NCBI RefSeq assembly: GCF_024362805.1
Contig: NZ_CP093299.1
Span: forward strand, 558,001 to 622,000
Direction of reading: 5' to 3'
From: Salipaludibacillus sp. LMS25
GTDB lineage: Bacteria; Bacillota; Bacilli; Bacillales; Salisediminibacteriaceae
DNA length: 64,000 nucleotides
Of this stretch, positions 55,874 through 64,000 are shown piece by piece (the stretch's first letter is position 1; every line of letters begins with the position of its first letter). The translations under genes were made by a program, and so were the position numbers. The notes beneath the pieces were generated by a model. That model worked only from the letters and a program-made list of their open reading frames with translations, was not told the origin of the DNA and did no database searches.

Positions 55874-56622
55874 CCTCTCAGGTGATACAGCAAGATACCA
55901 GTAGCAATTGCAACATTTAAAGACTCTGCTTCTCCAAAAATCGGGATGTATAAATTTTGATTTGTTCTTTCAAGTAGTTTCTTGTTGACACCGCTACCTT
56001 CATTCCCTACAATAAGCGCAAAGTTCTCTTGCGGAGCAATCGCCGAGTACGTGCTCCCTTGCAAACTCGTACCAAAAACAGGTATATCATTATCTTGACA
56101 TATGTCAATCGCTTCTTCGAGATCCATTTTTTGTACAACTAAATGGAATAATGAGCCTTGTGTTGAACGAATAACTTTCCCATTATAAGGGTCGGCTGTG
56201 CCATGTCCAAGAACGATGCCTGATATGCCCGCAGCATCAGCAGTACGAATCATCGCTCCTAAATTCCCTGGATCTTGGACAGCATCCACAAATAAATATT
56301 TCCCTTCCTCTAGCAAAAGATTTTCATTGCTTGGCTGTTGACAAACCGCTGCAAACCCTTGAGGTGTTTCTGTTTCAGAGATTTCTCTCATGACTCTTTC
56401 TGTCACAGTGAGCGTGGGTAATTCTTTCACATTCCACTGGACAGGCACGTGTTTGTGTTCTTCTATAATTAAATGTTCTATGACCAAATCAGATTTTAAG
56501 GCTTCCTCAATGAGATGGATACCCTCAATGATAAAAAGACCTGTATTATCACGTTCTTTTTTTGTGTGAAGTTTTTTCCATGATTTTATTTTTGGATTTT
56601 GCACAGATTCAATGATTTCCAT
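55867..56622 (-). CDS. ysgA: TrmH/SpoU family RNA methyltransferase YsgA
   Basis: 251 aa: N-terminal substrate-binding domain, then the SPOUT knot. SAM-binding motifs are VDAVQDPGNLGAMIRTADAA, ALIVGNEGSGVNKKLLER and the IPIFGEAESLNVAIATGILL knot. Likely a ribose 2'-O-methyltransferase of rRNA or tRNA; the target is not known from sequence. Its TGA stop is contributed by the family A head stub. Confidence 0.92.
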   Translation of the reverse strand: MEIIESVQNPKIKSWKKLHTKKERDNTGLFIIEGIHLIEEALKSDLVIEHLIIEEHKHVPVQWNVKELPTLTVTERVMREISETETPQGFAAVCQQPSNENLLLEEGKYLFVDAVQDPGNLGAMIRTADAAGISGIVLGHGTADPYNGKVIRSTQGSLFHLVVQKMDLEEAIDICQDNDIPVFGTSLQGSTYSAIAPQENFALIVGNEGSGVNKKLLERTNQNLYIPIFGEAESLNVAIATGILLYHLRGD

Positions 56623-56667
56623 AAGTTACCCCTTTCTATATATGCCCTTCTCCATTATCAACGCATA

Positions 56668-56822
56668 AAGCTAAGCTTCAATCAGTGGGAGTTTTCCTTC
56701 ATCCCCCACTGATTGTTCGTTTAACTTATCGGACCTTTAGGGGCAGTTTATCCCCCACCTAAACTTTTCGATCTTCTTAAATTTTGAGGTGGGGGTTTAC
56801 TGCCCCTTAAGAGTGGGATAAA
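56668..56822 (+). repeat. Family A intergenic repeat, copy A4
   Basis: Complete copy with both hairpins, in the divergent region between ysgA and sspI. It is over 90% identical to A1 and A2 by eye. Confidence 0.93.
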
Positions 56823-57034
56823 CATATGATAATGGCTCATTATATAAGGCTACAAACATTCCATCTAAAACGGGTTTACACACATAGCTCGTTTTTAGAT
56901 GATACTCATCTAAGCAACCGATCAGATATTCTTAAGTTACATATTGTTCAAAGGTTCCAACCATACTATAACAGAATTAACAAAACAAAACGATTCAATT
57001 CCTAAATAGAAACTAAATGGGAAGGAGGGTCATT

Positions 57035-57253
57035 ATGGTCAATTTTAATCTACGCGGTGCTATTTTACAAAATGTATCAGGTAGCAGCCAAGAGGACGTG
57101 GAGGCTACAATCGTTGAAGCGATCCAAAGTGGTGAAGAAAAAATGCTGCCAGGCTTAGGTGTTCTTATGGAGATATTCTGGCAATCCGCTAGTGATGAAG
57201 AGAAGAACTCTTTGACAGATCGTATTGCTTCAGGCTTAAAACAAGACTTATAA
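57035..57253 (+). CDS. sspI: Small acid-soluble spore protein SspI
   Basis: 72 aa from ATG 57035 after AAGGAGGG. Sequence MVNFNLRGAILQNVSGSSQE and the segment SGEEKMLPGLGVLMEIFWQS define the SspI family of minor spore-core proteins made late in the forespore. The length agrees with B. subtilis SspI. The TAA stop is the first three bases of repeat A5. It is on the opposite strand to ysgA, as in B. subtilis. Confidence 0.93.
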   Translation: MVNFNLRGAILQNVSGSSQEDVEATIVEAIQSGEEKMLPGLGVLMEIFWQSASDEEKNSLTDRIASGLKQDL

Positions 57254-57408
57254 AGCTAAGCTTCAATCAGTGGGAGTTTTCCTTCATGCCCCACTGATGG
57301 TTCGTTTAACTTATGGGACCTTTAGGGGCAGTTTATCCCCCACCTAAACTTTTCGACTTTCTTAAGTTTGAGGTGAGGGTTTTACTGCCCCTTAAGAGTG
57401 GGATAAAT
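57251..57408 (+). repeat. Family A intergenic repeat, copy A5
   Basis: Complete copy beginning with the sspI stop codon (TAAAGCTAAGCTTC). It ends GAGTGGGATAAA and runs straight into family B copy B7. Confidence 0.92.
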
Positions 57409-57533
57409 CGCCCCTTTAATTAGTGGGTATTTTCGTTCATCTCCCACTGATTGCTAGTTATCTCCCGCCTATATAGATTTATCTTCCTCTCTATATTTAA
57501 GGCGGGAGTTTTTCGGACGGTTATCTGTGATAA
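57409..57533 (+). repeat. Family B intergenic repeat, copy B7
   Basis: Follows A5 without a gap. Its second hairpin has a perfect CTCCCGCCT/AGGCGGGAG stem, the best preserved of the B copies. It ends TCTGTGATAA. Confidence 0.9.
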
Positions 57534-57573
57534 AGGTTTAAAGCTTAATTATTAATTAAGCTTTAGACCTTTT
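57532..57573. terminator. Long AT-rich hairpin downstream of sspI
   Basis: AAAGGTTTAAAGCTTAATT pairs with its near-complement (one mismatch) 3 nt later. It may end the sspI or the yitT-like transcript. Confidence 0.55.
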
Positions 57574-57685
57574 AAGCACGTAGATATGAATTAACTATCA
57601 TTATAGGGAATGATACTGTAGTGATCCTCCAGTCTTGGAAAGTGGTGGATGAGTGTCAAAAATATCATTTGTAAAATGGGAAGAT

Positions 57686-58504
57686 TTAATCCCGTCTAAA
57701 ATTCCCCATGACCTCCATGCTTTCACTCACACTTACAAATGCCTGTGGATCTATCTCTTTCAAAATGGGCCTGATGATCGCCAACTCATAACGGGTAATG
57801 ACTGTATACAACACTTTCTTATCTTCACCTGAATAGGCTCCTCTCCCATCAATCACCGTTATTCCTCTAACAAGATTAGCTAGGAGCTCTTTCTTCAATT
57901 CGTCCCCTTTACTCGTCACGACCATTAAGCTAAGCTTCACATGACGAGTATGAACACGATCAATTACGATGCCAGTGATGTAGATTGACAGCATCGTGTA
58001 TAAAGCTAAATCCCACGCAAAGAAAAAAGCAGAAATAAACACAACAACACTGTTAAGTGCAAAAATTAAGCCTCCTAAAGGCACATCCCACCTTTTTATT
58101 AATACAAGACTGACAATATCGAATCCTCCTGTGGAACTATAAAAACGGATAATAACACCAATTGCAGCCCCGGCAATGACCCCGCCAAAGACCGACGATA
58201 ATAACGCATCCTCCGTCACTTGAATAATCGGGATATATAGCATCGAAATCGAAATGATGAGAACGGAAAAAATACTATTCCCTATAAATTCTCTTCCTAA
58301 CTTCATCCAACCCAAGACGAAGATCGGCGCATTGAGTAGAACGATCCAATACCCTGTATTCACAGGTGTCATAAGACCAAAAACCATTGCAAGACCTGTT
58401 ACGCCACCTGTTAATACTTCATGTGGTAGTAAAAATAAGTTAAATGCAACGCCAATAACAATTGACGCAATAAAAATGACAAGTAGGCGAATTCCCCGTT
58501 GCAT
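57686..58504 (-). CDS. YitT family membrane protein (DUF161 plus DUF2179)
   Basis: 272 aa: five or six membrane helices (family segments NLFLLPHEVLTGGVTGLAMV and SSTGGFDIVSLVLIKRWDVP) and a C-terminal cytosolic DUF2179 domain (ITVIDGRGAYSGEDKKVLYT). Function in the family is not settled. Several paralogues are usual in Bacillus, so no specific symbol is given. It is flanked by repeats on one side and ysdC on the other. Confidence 0.88.
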   Translation of the reverse strand: MQRGIRLLVIFIASIVIGVAFNLFLLPHEVLTGGVTGLAMVFGLMTPVNTGYWIVLLNAPIFVLGWMKLGREFIGNSIFSVLIISISMLYIPIIQVTEDALLSSVFGGVIAGAAIGVIIRFYSSTGGFDIVSLVLIKRWDVPLGGLIFALNSVVVFISAFFFAWDLALYTMLSIYITGIVIDRVHTRHVKLSLMVVTSKGDELKKELLANLVRGITVIDGRGAYSGEDKKVLYTVITRYELAIIRPILKEIDPQAFVSVSESMEVMGNFRRD

Positions 58505-58657
58505 GACATCACTCCATATTCCTTAAATTACTTTTGGAATTATACTGATTCATACCACCCCTCGTCAATAGTTACACGTCTTTTTTATTATTAAAGAAGT
58601 TTTTTTCTATGTTACCTTCCTCTCTATCATAATTGTCATTCACTAAACCATTATTAC

Positions 58658-58691
58658 AAAAAGCAAAAAACCGACTGCAATTTGCAGTCGG
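58658..58691 (-). terminator. Terminator of ysdC
   Basis: CCGACTGCAA/TTGCAGTCGG 10-bp stem with 1-nt loop; TTTTTTGCTTTTTG follows on the minus strand. Confidence 0.93.
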
Positions 58692-58701
58692 CAATCATTT
58701 T

Positions 58702-59781
58702 TTAATCAAACGTAATGGCATCAACCGTTTTTCTATCTAATTTCTTAATGACTTCCACAATGAGCTTAACAGCATTTTCGAAATCATCACGATGTAAAAT
58801 AGCCGCATGAGTATGAATATAACGGGTCGCAATTGTAATAGATAAAGCTGGTACTCCGTTTGCAGTCAAATGAATCGAACCAGAATCTGTACCACCTGCT
58901 GGGACAGCGTCAAACTGATAAGGGATATTCTTCTCATCAGCTGTATCAGTCACAAAATCACGCAAGCCCGTATGAGCCACCATGGAGGCATCATACATTA
59001 CAATTTGTGGACCTTCGCCCATCTTAGCTAAGGCATCCTTCTCGGTTACACCTGGTGTGTCTCCTGCAATACCTACATCAACTGCAAATCCAATATCAGG
59101 TTGTATATGGTAAGCAGACGTTTTTGCTCCTCTTAAACCTACTTCCTCTTGTACGGTCCCCACACCATAGACTGTATTCGGGTGTTCTGTTTCACTAAGG
59201 TGCCGAAGCACTTCAATGGCAATGGCGCAACCAATACGATTATCCCACGCTTTTGCCATTAGCATTTTTTCATTCTTCATAATAGTAAAATCACATACCG
59301 GTACGACCGTGTCTCCAGGCCGAACTCCAAAGCTTTTTGCTTCGTCTTTACTTGTGGCACCGATATCGATAAACATCTCTTTTTTGTCCATAGACTTCTT
59401 ACGTACTTCAGGCGATAAAATATGTGGAGGCTTGGAACCGATCACCCCAGGAATATTGCCACTCTTTGTCATAACTGTCACACGCTGTGCCAGCATGACT
59501 TGCTCCCACCATCCGCCGAGACATTGAAATTTTAGAAAGCCTTTATCATCTATATGCGTGATCATAAACCCTACTTCATCTAAGTGCCCAGCTACCATAA
59601 TTTTAGGTCCGTCTTCTACTGAACCTGTTTTTTTGGCAATAAGACTACCAAGATGATCCGTCTCAACTGAATCTGCATAAGAAGATATGTACTTTTTCAT
59701 CACGTCTCGTGGTTCACGTTCATTTCCTGGTGTTCCATTTGCATCTGTTAAATCTTTTAGCATTACAAGCATATCATCCAC
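58702..59781 (-). CDS. ysdC: M42 family aminopeptidase/endoglucanase-like YsdC
   Basis: 359 aa from a GTG nine bases after GGAGG. Metal and catalytic residues appear in order: [30 protein letters not shown] (catalytic Glu and ligand), [11 protein letters not shown] and the late HTHAA. Members are dodecameric cobalt- or zinc-dependent aminopeptidases, sometimes annotated as cellulase M. It lies between the dUTPase and the YitT-like gene. Confidence 0.92.
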   Translation of the reverse strand: MDDMLVMLKDLTDANGTPGNEREPRDVMKKYISSYADSVETDHLGSLIAKKTGSVEDGPKIMVAGHLDEVGFMITHIDDKGFLKFQCLGGWWEQVMLAQRVTVMTKSGNIPGVIGSKPPHILSPEVRKKSMDKKEMFIDIGATSKDEAKSFGVRPGDTVVPVCDFTIMKNEKMLMAKAWDNRIGCAIAIEVLRHLSETEHPNTVYGVGTVQEEVGLRGAKTSAYHIQPDIGFAVDVGIAGDTPGVTEKDALAKMGEGPQIVMYDASMVAHTGLRDFVTDTADEKNIPYQFDAVPAGGTDSGSIHLTANGVPALSITIATRYIHTHAAILHRDDFENAVKLIVEVIKKLDRKTVDAITFD

Positions 59782-59873
59782 TTAGCTACGCCTCCTATGT
59801 TTTACAATGTTTGATTTATTATATCGAGTTTCACCTGATTTCATTATTTTATGCAAAAGTGGCACAATAGGCA

Positions 59874-60374
59874 TTAGTACCCTTGATCTTGCCTCTGCTT
59901 ATTCACATCGTTTTTTTTCATATAAGCTTGTTCCACATCCTCACCTGAAAAGCCTAGATGTGCACCTATCGTTAAGTAGCTCGTAAATAATGCTTCAAAC
60001 GCATTTTTTGAGCCTTCTTTTCTCAAGTTAAGAAGTTTGTCTGTCACGTTAAAAAAGTCTGTTACCAAAACCTCTTTAGACACACTCACACTTTCTGGAT
60101 ATTGGCAATGACACGTTTTATCGTACCCGTATTCAAGGCCAATAGATAAAATAAAATGAATGCCGTCTACGTACTCTTCTAATATGACATCTCGTTCTGA
60201 GGGCCCTTTTGTGCTCCAAAATTTAAAACAGCGCGTTTCATTTGCTAGTTCAGCAAGCTCTACTTGCAATGCAAGCAATTTACGTTCTAGTAACGCCTCA
60301 TCATGTAACCCTTGTTTCGTTTCTATGTATGTGTCTAACGTTTTTTGCATCTCAAACAGCTTAGAAAAATTCAT
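59874..60374 (-). CDS. Dimeric all-alpha dUTP diphosphatase
   Basis: 166 aa of the all-alpha NTP pyrophosphatase superfamily. The metal-binding helices ALQVELAELANETR and EEYVDGIHFILSIGLE give the ExxE...ExxD pattern of dimeric dUTPases. It lowers dUTP, keeping uracil out of DNA, and yields dUMP for thymidylate. Unrelated in fold to trimeric dUTPases. Confidence 0.88.
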   Translation of the reverse strand: MNFSKLFEMQKTLDTYIETKQGLHDEALLERKLLALQVELAELANETRCFKFWSTKGPSERDVILEEYVDGIHFILSIGLEYGYDKTCHCQYPESVSVSKEVLVTDFFNVTDKLLNLRKEGSKNAFEALFTSYLTIGAHLGFSGEDVEQAYMKKNDVNKQRQDQGY

Positions 60375-60530
60375 CTGGCACTCCTTATCCTTGATTTACG
60401 CTTGATTAAAATTTTATACTTTAATTACACGAATCAATTTCATTATACAAACGATACCTGTTAAAAACGACTCATCCATTGACCTTCACAGACGCTTTCC
60501 CAAGGGCTCGTCATCAGTTAAATGATGCGA

Positions 60531-60684
60531 TAAAACAACTCTTCACAGTGGGAGTTCACGTTATTATCCCACTAATTGGTTGGTGAGTGAATCAGGACTT
60601 TAGCGTTCCTTATCTCCCACCTATATAGTTTTCTCTTGCTCTCTATTTTCAAGCCGGAGTTTTACAGAAGGTTCTCTGTGATAC
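60531..60684 (+). repeat. Family B intergenic repeat, copy B8
   Basis: Starts TAAAACAACTCTTCACAGTG and ends CTCTGTGATA. Both hairpins are recognisable but eroded. It lies in the divergent region dUTPase/ysdB. Confidence 0.85.
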
Positions 60685-60766
60685 AATAGTTTACATTGTT
60701 TGCTTATTCATGTTGAAAATTCAATTGTGACATTCAGCCATACCTTAAATAACTACTTAATTATTT

Positions 60767-60792
60767 TGAAACCTTGTTTCTTTTCAATCGTA
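60767..60792 (+). promoter_or_regulatory. SigW-type ECF promoter of ysdB
   Basis: TGAAAC (60767-60772) and CGTA (60789-60792) are separated by exactly 16 bp, the B. subtilis SigW consensus. It lies 176 bp before the ysdB start. ysdB is a SigW regulon member in B. subtilis. Confidence 0.85.
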
Positions 60793-60967
60793 GCACATAT
60801 AAGAATGATTCACATCTTTTCATTACTCAAAATATAAAACGATTTTAATACCATAAAGGTCATTTAAAAGTATAACAAAAGGAAAGTCATTCGTTAATAT
60901 ATTAACAGGCTATTTTCATCGTTTGGCGTTTATCATTTACTTACGTGTAGTAGGAAGGAGAGATATC

Positions 60968-61372
60968 ATGTTAACTGTCATCCTGTTCCGAATATTCCTC
61001 CTGTTAGCCGTTGGAATTATTATTTTTAGCTTGATTAAATATACACTGGACCCTCGACGCAAATTAGAAAAAGCTTATCGCGATGGGCATTTTTATTTAC
61101 TTGATGATCCAGATAATGTAAGAAAAAATGTGTTATTTACGTTTCGCAACGCTTTATTCGAAGGAGAGAAATTCCTCGGTACGACTGAGGATTCTTTTGA
61201 AGTGACATCCATTATTATTAACTCTGAAGATATCGACCATTTGCATGGGTTGAGCCGACGGGATTTTCATTTTATTGAGAAAGAATTGATGCTTCGCTAT
61301 CCGAAAGCTGATATTGAATGGCGATCGCCTATAAGCCACTTAATAAAACGCCTTGAAAAACAAAGAAAGTAA
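60968..61372 (+). CDS. ysdB: SigW-regulated protein YsdB
   Basis: 134 aa from ATG 60968 after GGAAGGAG; the longer frame from 60923 is rejected. One N-terminal membrane helix, then the cytosolic segment YTLDPRRKLEKAYRDGHFYL. The family is found in Bacillus next to ysdA and its function is unknown. The promoter suggests a role in cell-envelope stress. Confidence 0.88.
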   Translation: MLTVILFRIFLLLAVGIIIFSLIKYTLDPRRKLEKAYRDGHFYLLDDPDNVRKNVLFTFRNALFEGEKFLGTTEDSFEVTSIIINSEDIDHLHGLSRRDFHFIEKELMLRYPKADIEWRSPISHLIKRLEKQRK

Positions 61373-61545
61373 TAGTTTCTTGCTAACACCCTTTCTAGCC
61401 AACAACACTAAAAAAGTGATGTCAGCAAAAAACAGAAACACTCCGTTTAAAGACTCCTTCTGTTTAAGCTGATGAACTTCTAAAAAAGATTGTTGATGGT
61501 CGCTGGACGTGCGAGAGCGCTCTCATCTCCTTGAGGTTGTTTTGA

Positions 61546-61698
61546 TAAAACACTCCTTCATCAAATCAGTGGGCGTTTTCGTTCTTCTCCCACTGATTGG
61601 TAGGTGAGTGAATTAGGACATTAGCCTCCGTTACCTTGCGCCTATATAGAGTTATCTCTTTTTCAGGCCGGAGTTTTTTGAACCGTTATCTGTGATTA
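61546..61698 (+). repeat. Family B intergenic repeat, copy B9
   Basis: TAAAACACTCCTTCATCAAA start, both hairpins, and the 3' end TTATCTGTGAT. It lies in the convergent gap between ysdB and the VTT-domain gene. Confidence 0.87.
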
Positions 61699-61843
61699 CG
61701 TTCTCGTTACGGGCTTAACCTTCTGTTAACGTTCCCTTCCAAGAAGACCCCTATTAAAAAGTGGCTAGTTTTGGTTATAGCACTGACGTAAACTTCCTCT
61801 TTGAACTATGCTCATCCTTTCATTCCAAAACCCGAAGGCATTT

Positions 61844-62425
61844 TCAACGTTCATACACTTTACTCGGAAAGAATCTCTCCCATTTATAGACTGCTGTTCC
61901 CCTCTTACCTAAATAAGAGAAAATCATTGCAAGAAGGCCGAAAAAAATAAGTGATAAATACCACGGAAGTTCTGTGATGCCCTGACCAAATGCTGTGTAA
62001 AGCATCGAAGGAAAAATGACACCACCAATAGAATATATCATATACTCACGATAAGTTTTTGTCATATCAATTAAATATAAAGAGAGTAAATGAAAATGGA
62101 CGAAAGGCATCATCCTAAGAATCATCACTTGCCCTATTGTAAGTAACCGATCTTTAAAAACTTTCTGTTTTAGCTTAATAATACGTTTGTGGAAAAATGG
62201 AAATAAATTTATGAGTTTATAAAATCCAAGACTCATGAGCGATAAGCCTATTATAGAATACAATGTCCCATAAAAAAAACCAAATAAATAGCCACCTATA
62301 ATACATACTACAATAACCGGGATAAATAATAATGGTCTTATTAAATGAAGAATAATAAAGAGGGCAGGCCCCAGCCATCCAGCTTCATCTATTAGTTGAG
62401 GAATTGCTTCGTTGAATGCCTCCAT
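61844..62425 (-). CDS. VTT/DedA-type (TVP38/TMEM64) membrane protein
   Basis: 193 aa with five or six hydrophobic segments. The VTT core is seen in CIIGGYLFGFFYGTLYSIIG and in MMPFVHFHLLSLYLID. The superfamily includes lipid scramblases and flippases; the exact role of this member is not known. It lies between ysdB and ysdA, where B. subtilis has no such gene as far as I recall. Confidence 0.82.
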   Translation of the reverse strand: MEAFNEAIPQLIDEAGWLGPALFIILHLIRPLLFIPVIVVCIIGGYLFGFFYGTLYSIIGLSLMSLGFYKLINLFPFFHKRIIKLKQKVFKDRLLTIGQVMILRMMPFVHFHLLSLYLIDMTKTYREYMIYSIGGVIFPSMLYTAFGQGITELPWYLSLIFFGLLAMIFSYLGKRGTAVYKWERFFPSKVYER

Positions 62426-62499
62426 GATGGTCTCTCCCCTTTCAATCTAGTCTATGACAAATAACAATGTACATGCTATTAAATGACCAAATTCTATTC

Positions 62500-62772
62500 T
62501 CACATAGAAAAATAAACAAGTAAAGCTACTTGGATAACGGCAATCAATGGAAAACCAATATAAAAACGGCTTTTTTTTGTTTTATGTCTAATAACTTGCG
62601 ATGCCCCCCACATACCTACAGCTCCTCCAAGTACAGCTATAAAGAAAAGCGTGCCTTCCGATATGCGCCACTCTCTTCTCTGAGCCCGCCGTTTATCTAC
62701 ATTCATTAAGATTATTCCTATTAAATTGATGACTAATAGCCACCCTAATACACTTAATTCAAGTATTTGCAT
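62500..62772 (-). CDS. ysdA: DUF1294 membrane protein YsdA
   Basis: 90 aa with three membrane helices. Family hallmarks are DKRRAQRREWRISEGTLFF and GGAVGMWGASQVIRHKTKKS. The function is unknown. It follows rplT, as in B. subtilis. Confidence 0.9.
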   Translation of the reverse strand: MQILELSVLGWLLVINLIGIILMNVDKRRAQRREWRISEGTLFFIAVLGGAVGMWGASQVIRHKTKKSRFYIGFPLIAVIQVALLVYFSM

Positions 62773-62903
62773 TCATTTTTCCTTTCTTACTCCCATGCTC
62801 ACTTTATGTCATTTTTGATTTATCCTCTTGGGCCACCTGCTTCATTGTCATTATAAAATGTGAAAACGACTCGGTGGTTATTAAGTCAACCAATTGCATC
62901 ATA

Positions 62904-63049
62904 TAAAGCTAAGCTTCAATCAGTGGGAGTTTTCCTGCATCCCCCACTGATTGTTCGTTTAACTTATCGGACCTTTAAGGGCAGTTTAACTTTTCGACCT
63001 TCTTAAGTTTTGAGGTGGGGGTTTTACTGCCCCTGAAGAGTGGGATAAA
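62904..63049 (+). repeat. Family A intergenic repeat, copy A6
   Basis: Lacks the segment TATCCCCCACCTAAAC but keeps the outer GGGCAGT/ACTGCCC arms. It ends GAGTGGGATAAA, shared with the start of B10. Confidence 0.9.
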
Positions 63050-63168
63050 ACGCCTCTTCAATCAGTGGGAGTTGAGTGAATAAGGACATTAGCCTCCGTT
63101 ATCTCCCCCCTATATGTCTCTTCACTCTTGTTTCAGGCTGGAGGTTTTCGGACGGTATCTATGATAAA
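63046..63168 (+). repeat. Family B intergenic repeat, copy B10
   Basis: TAAAACGCCTCTTCAATCAG, directly after A6. The right arm of the head hairpin is deleted. It ends TCTATGATAA. Confidence 0.85.
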
Positions 63169-63284
63169 CCACACGTGTAAAAAATGACTCACATATGTTT
63201 TTCGCTACAGATGGACGCTTTCCCGTGGGCTCGACTTCAGCTACCAGTACTAAAACCTTCGCGTCATAAGCTTTTCATTCATTA

Positions 63285-63331
63285 GTAAAAAAGAGCGGCA
63301 TATCAAGCTGAACTACAACCTGATATGCCGC
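63285..63331 (-). terminator. Terminator of the infC-rpmI-rplT operon
   Basis: GCGGCATATCA/TGATATGCCGC 11-bp perfect stem, then TCTTTTTTAC on the minus strand, 16 bp past rplT. Confidence 0.93.
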
Positions 63332-63346
63332 CCCACAACTTTTGTA

Positions 63347-63703
63347 TTATTTTAACCCAGCTTTCGCCTTTTCTGCAAGTTCAGTAAATGCTTTTTCATC
63401 ATTAATTGCTAAATCAGCTAACATTTTACGATTCATGTCAATGCCGGATTGTTTTAATCCATGCATGAAACGGTTATAAGATAAACCGTTAATACGGGCC
63501 GCTGCATTAATTCGAGCAATCCAAAGCTTACGGAAGTCACGTTTTTTCTGGCGACGGTCACGGTAAGCATATAGGAAAGATTTCATTACCTGCCCTTGTG
63601 CTGTTTTAAATAATCTATGCTTTGAACCTACATATCCTTTTGCAAGTTTTAAAACCTTCTTACGACGCCGTCGGGCAACATACCCGCCTTTAACTCTAGC
63701 CAT
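63347..63703 (-). CDS. rplT: Ribosomal protein L20
   Basis: 118 aa, normal length. The highly basic N-terminal extension ([20 protein letters not shown]) threads into 23S rRNA and the globular domain follows ([20 protein letters not shown]). In B. subtilis L20 represses its own operon through a leader upstream of infC, outside this window. Spacing to rpmI is 38 bp; a GGAGGG site precedes the ATG. Confidence 0.98.
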   Translation of the reverse strand: MARVKGGYVARRRRKKVLKLAKGYVGSKHRLFKTAQGQVMKSFLYAYRDRRQKKRDFRKLWIARINAAARINGLSYNRFMHGLKQSGIDMNRKMLADLAINDEKAFTELAEKAKAGLK

Positions 63704-63741
63704 CGTAATCCCTCCTTATAAGTCATTCTCAGTAGTTTTTA

Positions 63742-63933
63742 TTATTTTACCAATGTATCAATTCGTCGTTGGTCACCTTTACTTACAAGCCCAGCTTTAC
63801 GTAGTTTACGTTTTTGCTTCTGAGATTTGTTAGCAGCTAAGTGACTAGTGAAAGCGTGTCCGCGCTTAAGCTTCCCGCTCCCAGTTCTTTTAAAGCGTTT
63901 AGATGCACCGCTATGTGTTTTCATTTTAGGCAT
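63742..63933 (-). CDS. rpmI: Ribosomal protein L35
   Basis: 63 aa, start [20 protein letters not shown], the classic L35 sequence. A strong AGGAGG precedes the ATG at 63933. infC would be expected immediately upstream; the last 67 bases of the window did not give a recognisable infC end. Confidence 0.97.
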   Translation of the reverse strand: MPKMKTHSGASKRFKRTGSGKLKRGHAFTSHLAANKSQKQKRKLRKAGLVSKGDQRRIDTLVK

Positions 63934-64000
63934 TCTTATTTCCTCCTGTCCAATAAATCATTGTTGTCTTGGTGAATGTCGGCCTAGGAATTCGTGGAAG

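Noticed and set aside
57924..57940. Short family A-like match (AAGCTAAGCTTCA) inside the YitT-family gene
   Set aside because: Only 13 bp, within a conserved coding region and with no further repeat sequence on either side.
59216..59527. 103-codon plus-strand frame inside ysdC
   Set aside because: Antisense shadow of conserved peptidase motifs; no ribosome site.
63934..64000. 3' end of infC
   Set aside because: infC is expected just upstream of rpmI, but none of the minus-strand frames here reads as a known IF3 C-terminus, so no call was made.

Overview
The window is chromosomal DNA of a low-GC, endospore-forming Bacillaceae. From about 9.4 kb to the right edge the gene order is that of the Bacillus subtilis rpmI-rplT to ysnB segment, read on the minus strand: rpmI-rplT-ysdA-ysdB-ysdC, sspI, ysgA, pheST, rnhC, zapA, cvpA/yshB, polX, mutS2, yshE, lcfA, fadR, etfBA, trxA, uvrC, lysC, yslB, sdhCAB, ysmA, gerE, ysmB, racE, gerM, rph, rdgB, ysnB. 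Spore genes (gerE, gerM, sspI, a gerA-type receptor operon) show it sporulates. Comparison with B. subtilis here is from memory, not from a search.

Left end (1-8.2 kb): a decayed prophage abutting the 3' end of a tRNA-Arg gene. It keeps a tyrosine-integrase C-terminal fragment, a portal protein fused by deletion to the end of a tail protein, a Tal-like tail protein, a beta-helix tail spike, a holin and an endolysin amidase that runs off the window. It also carries an alpha/beta hydrolase on the opposite strand. An IS5-like element with a probable 6-bp target duplication sits exactly between the ribosome binding site and the start codon of the amidase. Next come tRNA-Arg, tRNA-Gly and a tandem array of 153-bp units, five of which contain a 5' half of the tRNA-Gly gene.

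Middle (9.4-31 kb): conserved housekeeping genes with two insertions relative to B. subtilis. The first, between gerE and ysmB, holds glcT-ptsHI, with a GlcT-type RAT/terminator directly before ptsHI and no ptsG, plus a cassette of paralogous lipoproteins behind what looks like the end of a polymorphic toxin. The second, between sdhC and yslB, holds a gerA-type operon that starts with an unlisted 41-aa membrane protein, and a Ktr/Trk potassium transporter.

Right part (31-64 kb): lysC with a lysine riboswitch and an internal beta-subunit start, DNA repair and fatty-acid degradation genes (two tandem lcfA copies, no fadB), pheST with a T-box, and ribosomal protein genes. FadR-type operators lie upstream of both fadR and, 18 kb away, the thioesterase gene ysmA. 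ysdB has a textbook SigW promoter.

The most unusual feature is the density of intergenic repeats. Families A and B are about 150-bp double-hairpin elements that share one head hairpin and differ in the second. There are six A copies plus a stub and ten B copies plus a stub in 46 kb, twice as A-B tandems, and the stop codons of sdhB, sspI and ysgA lie inside repeat ends. Family C is a 348-bp MITE-like element with terminal repeats resembling those of the IS at the left end and a TAAATTA duplication. No CRISPR array was found.
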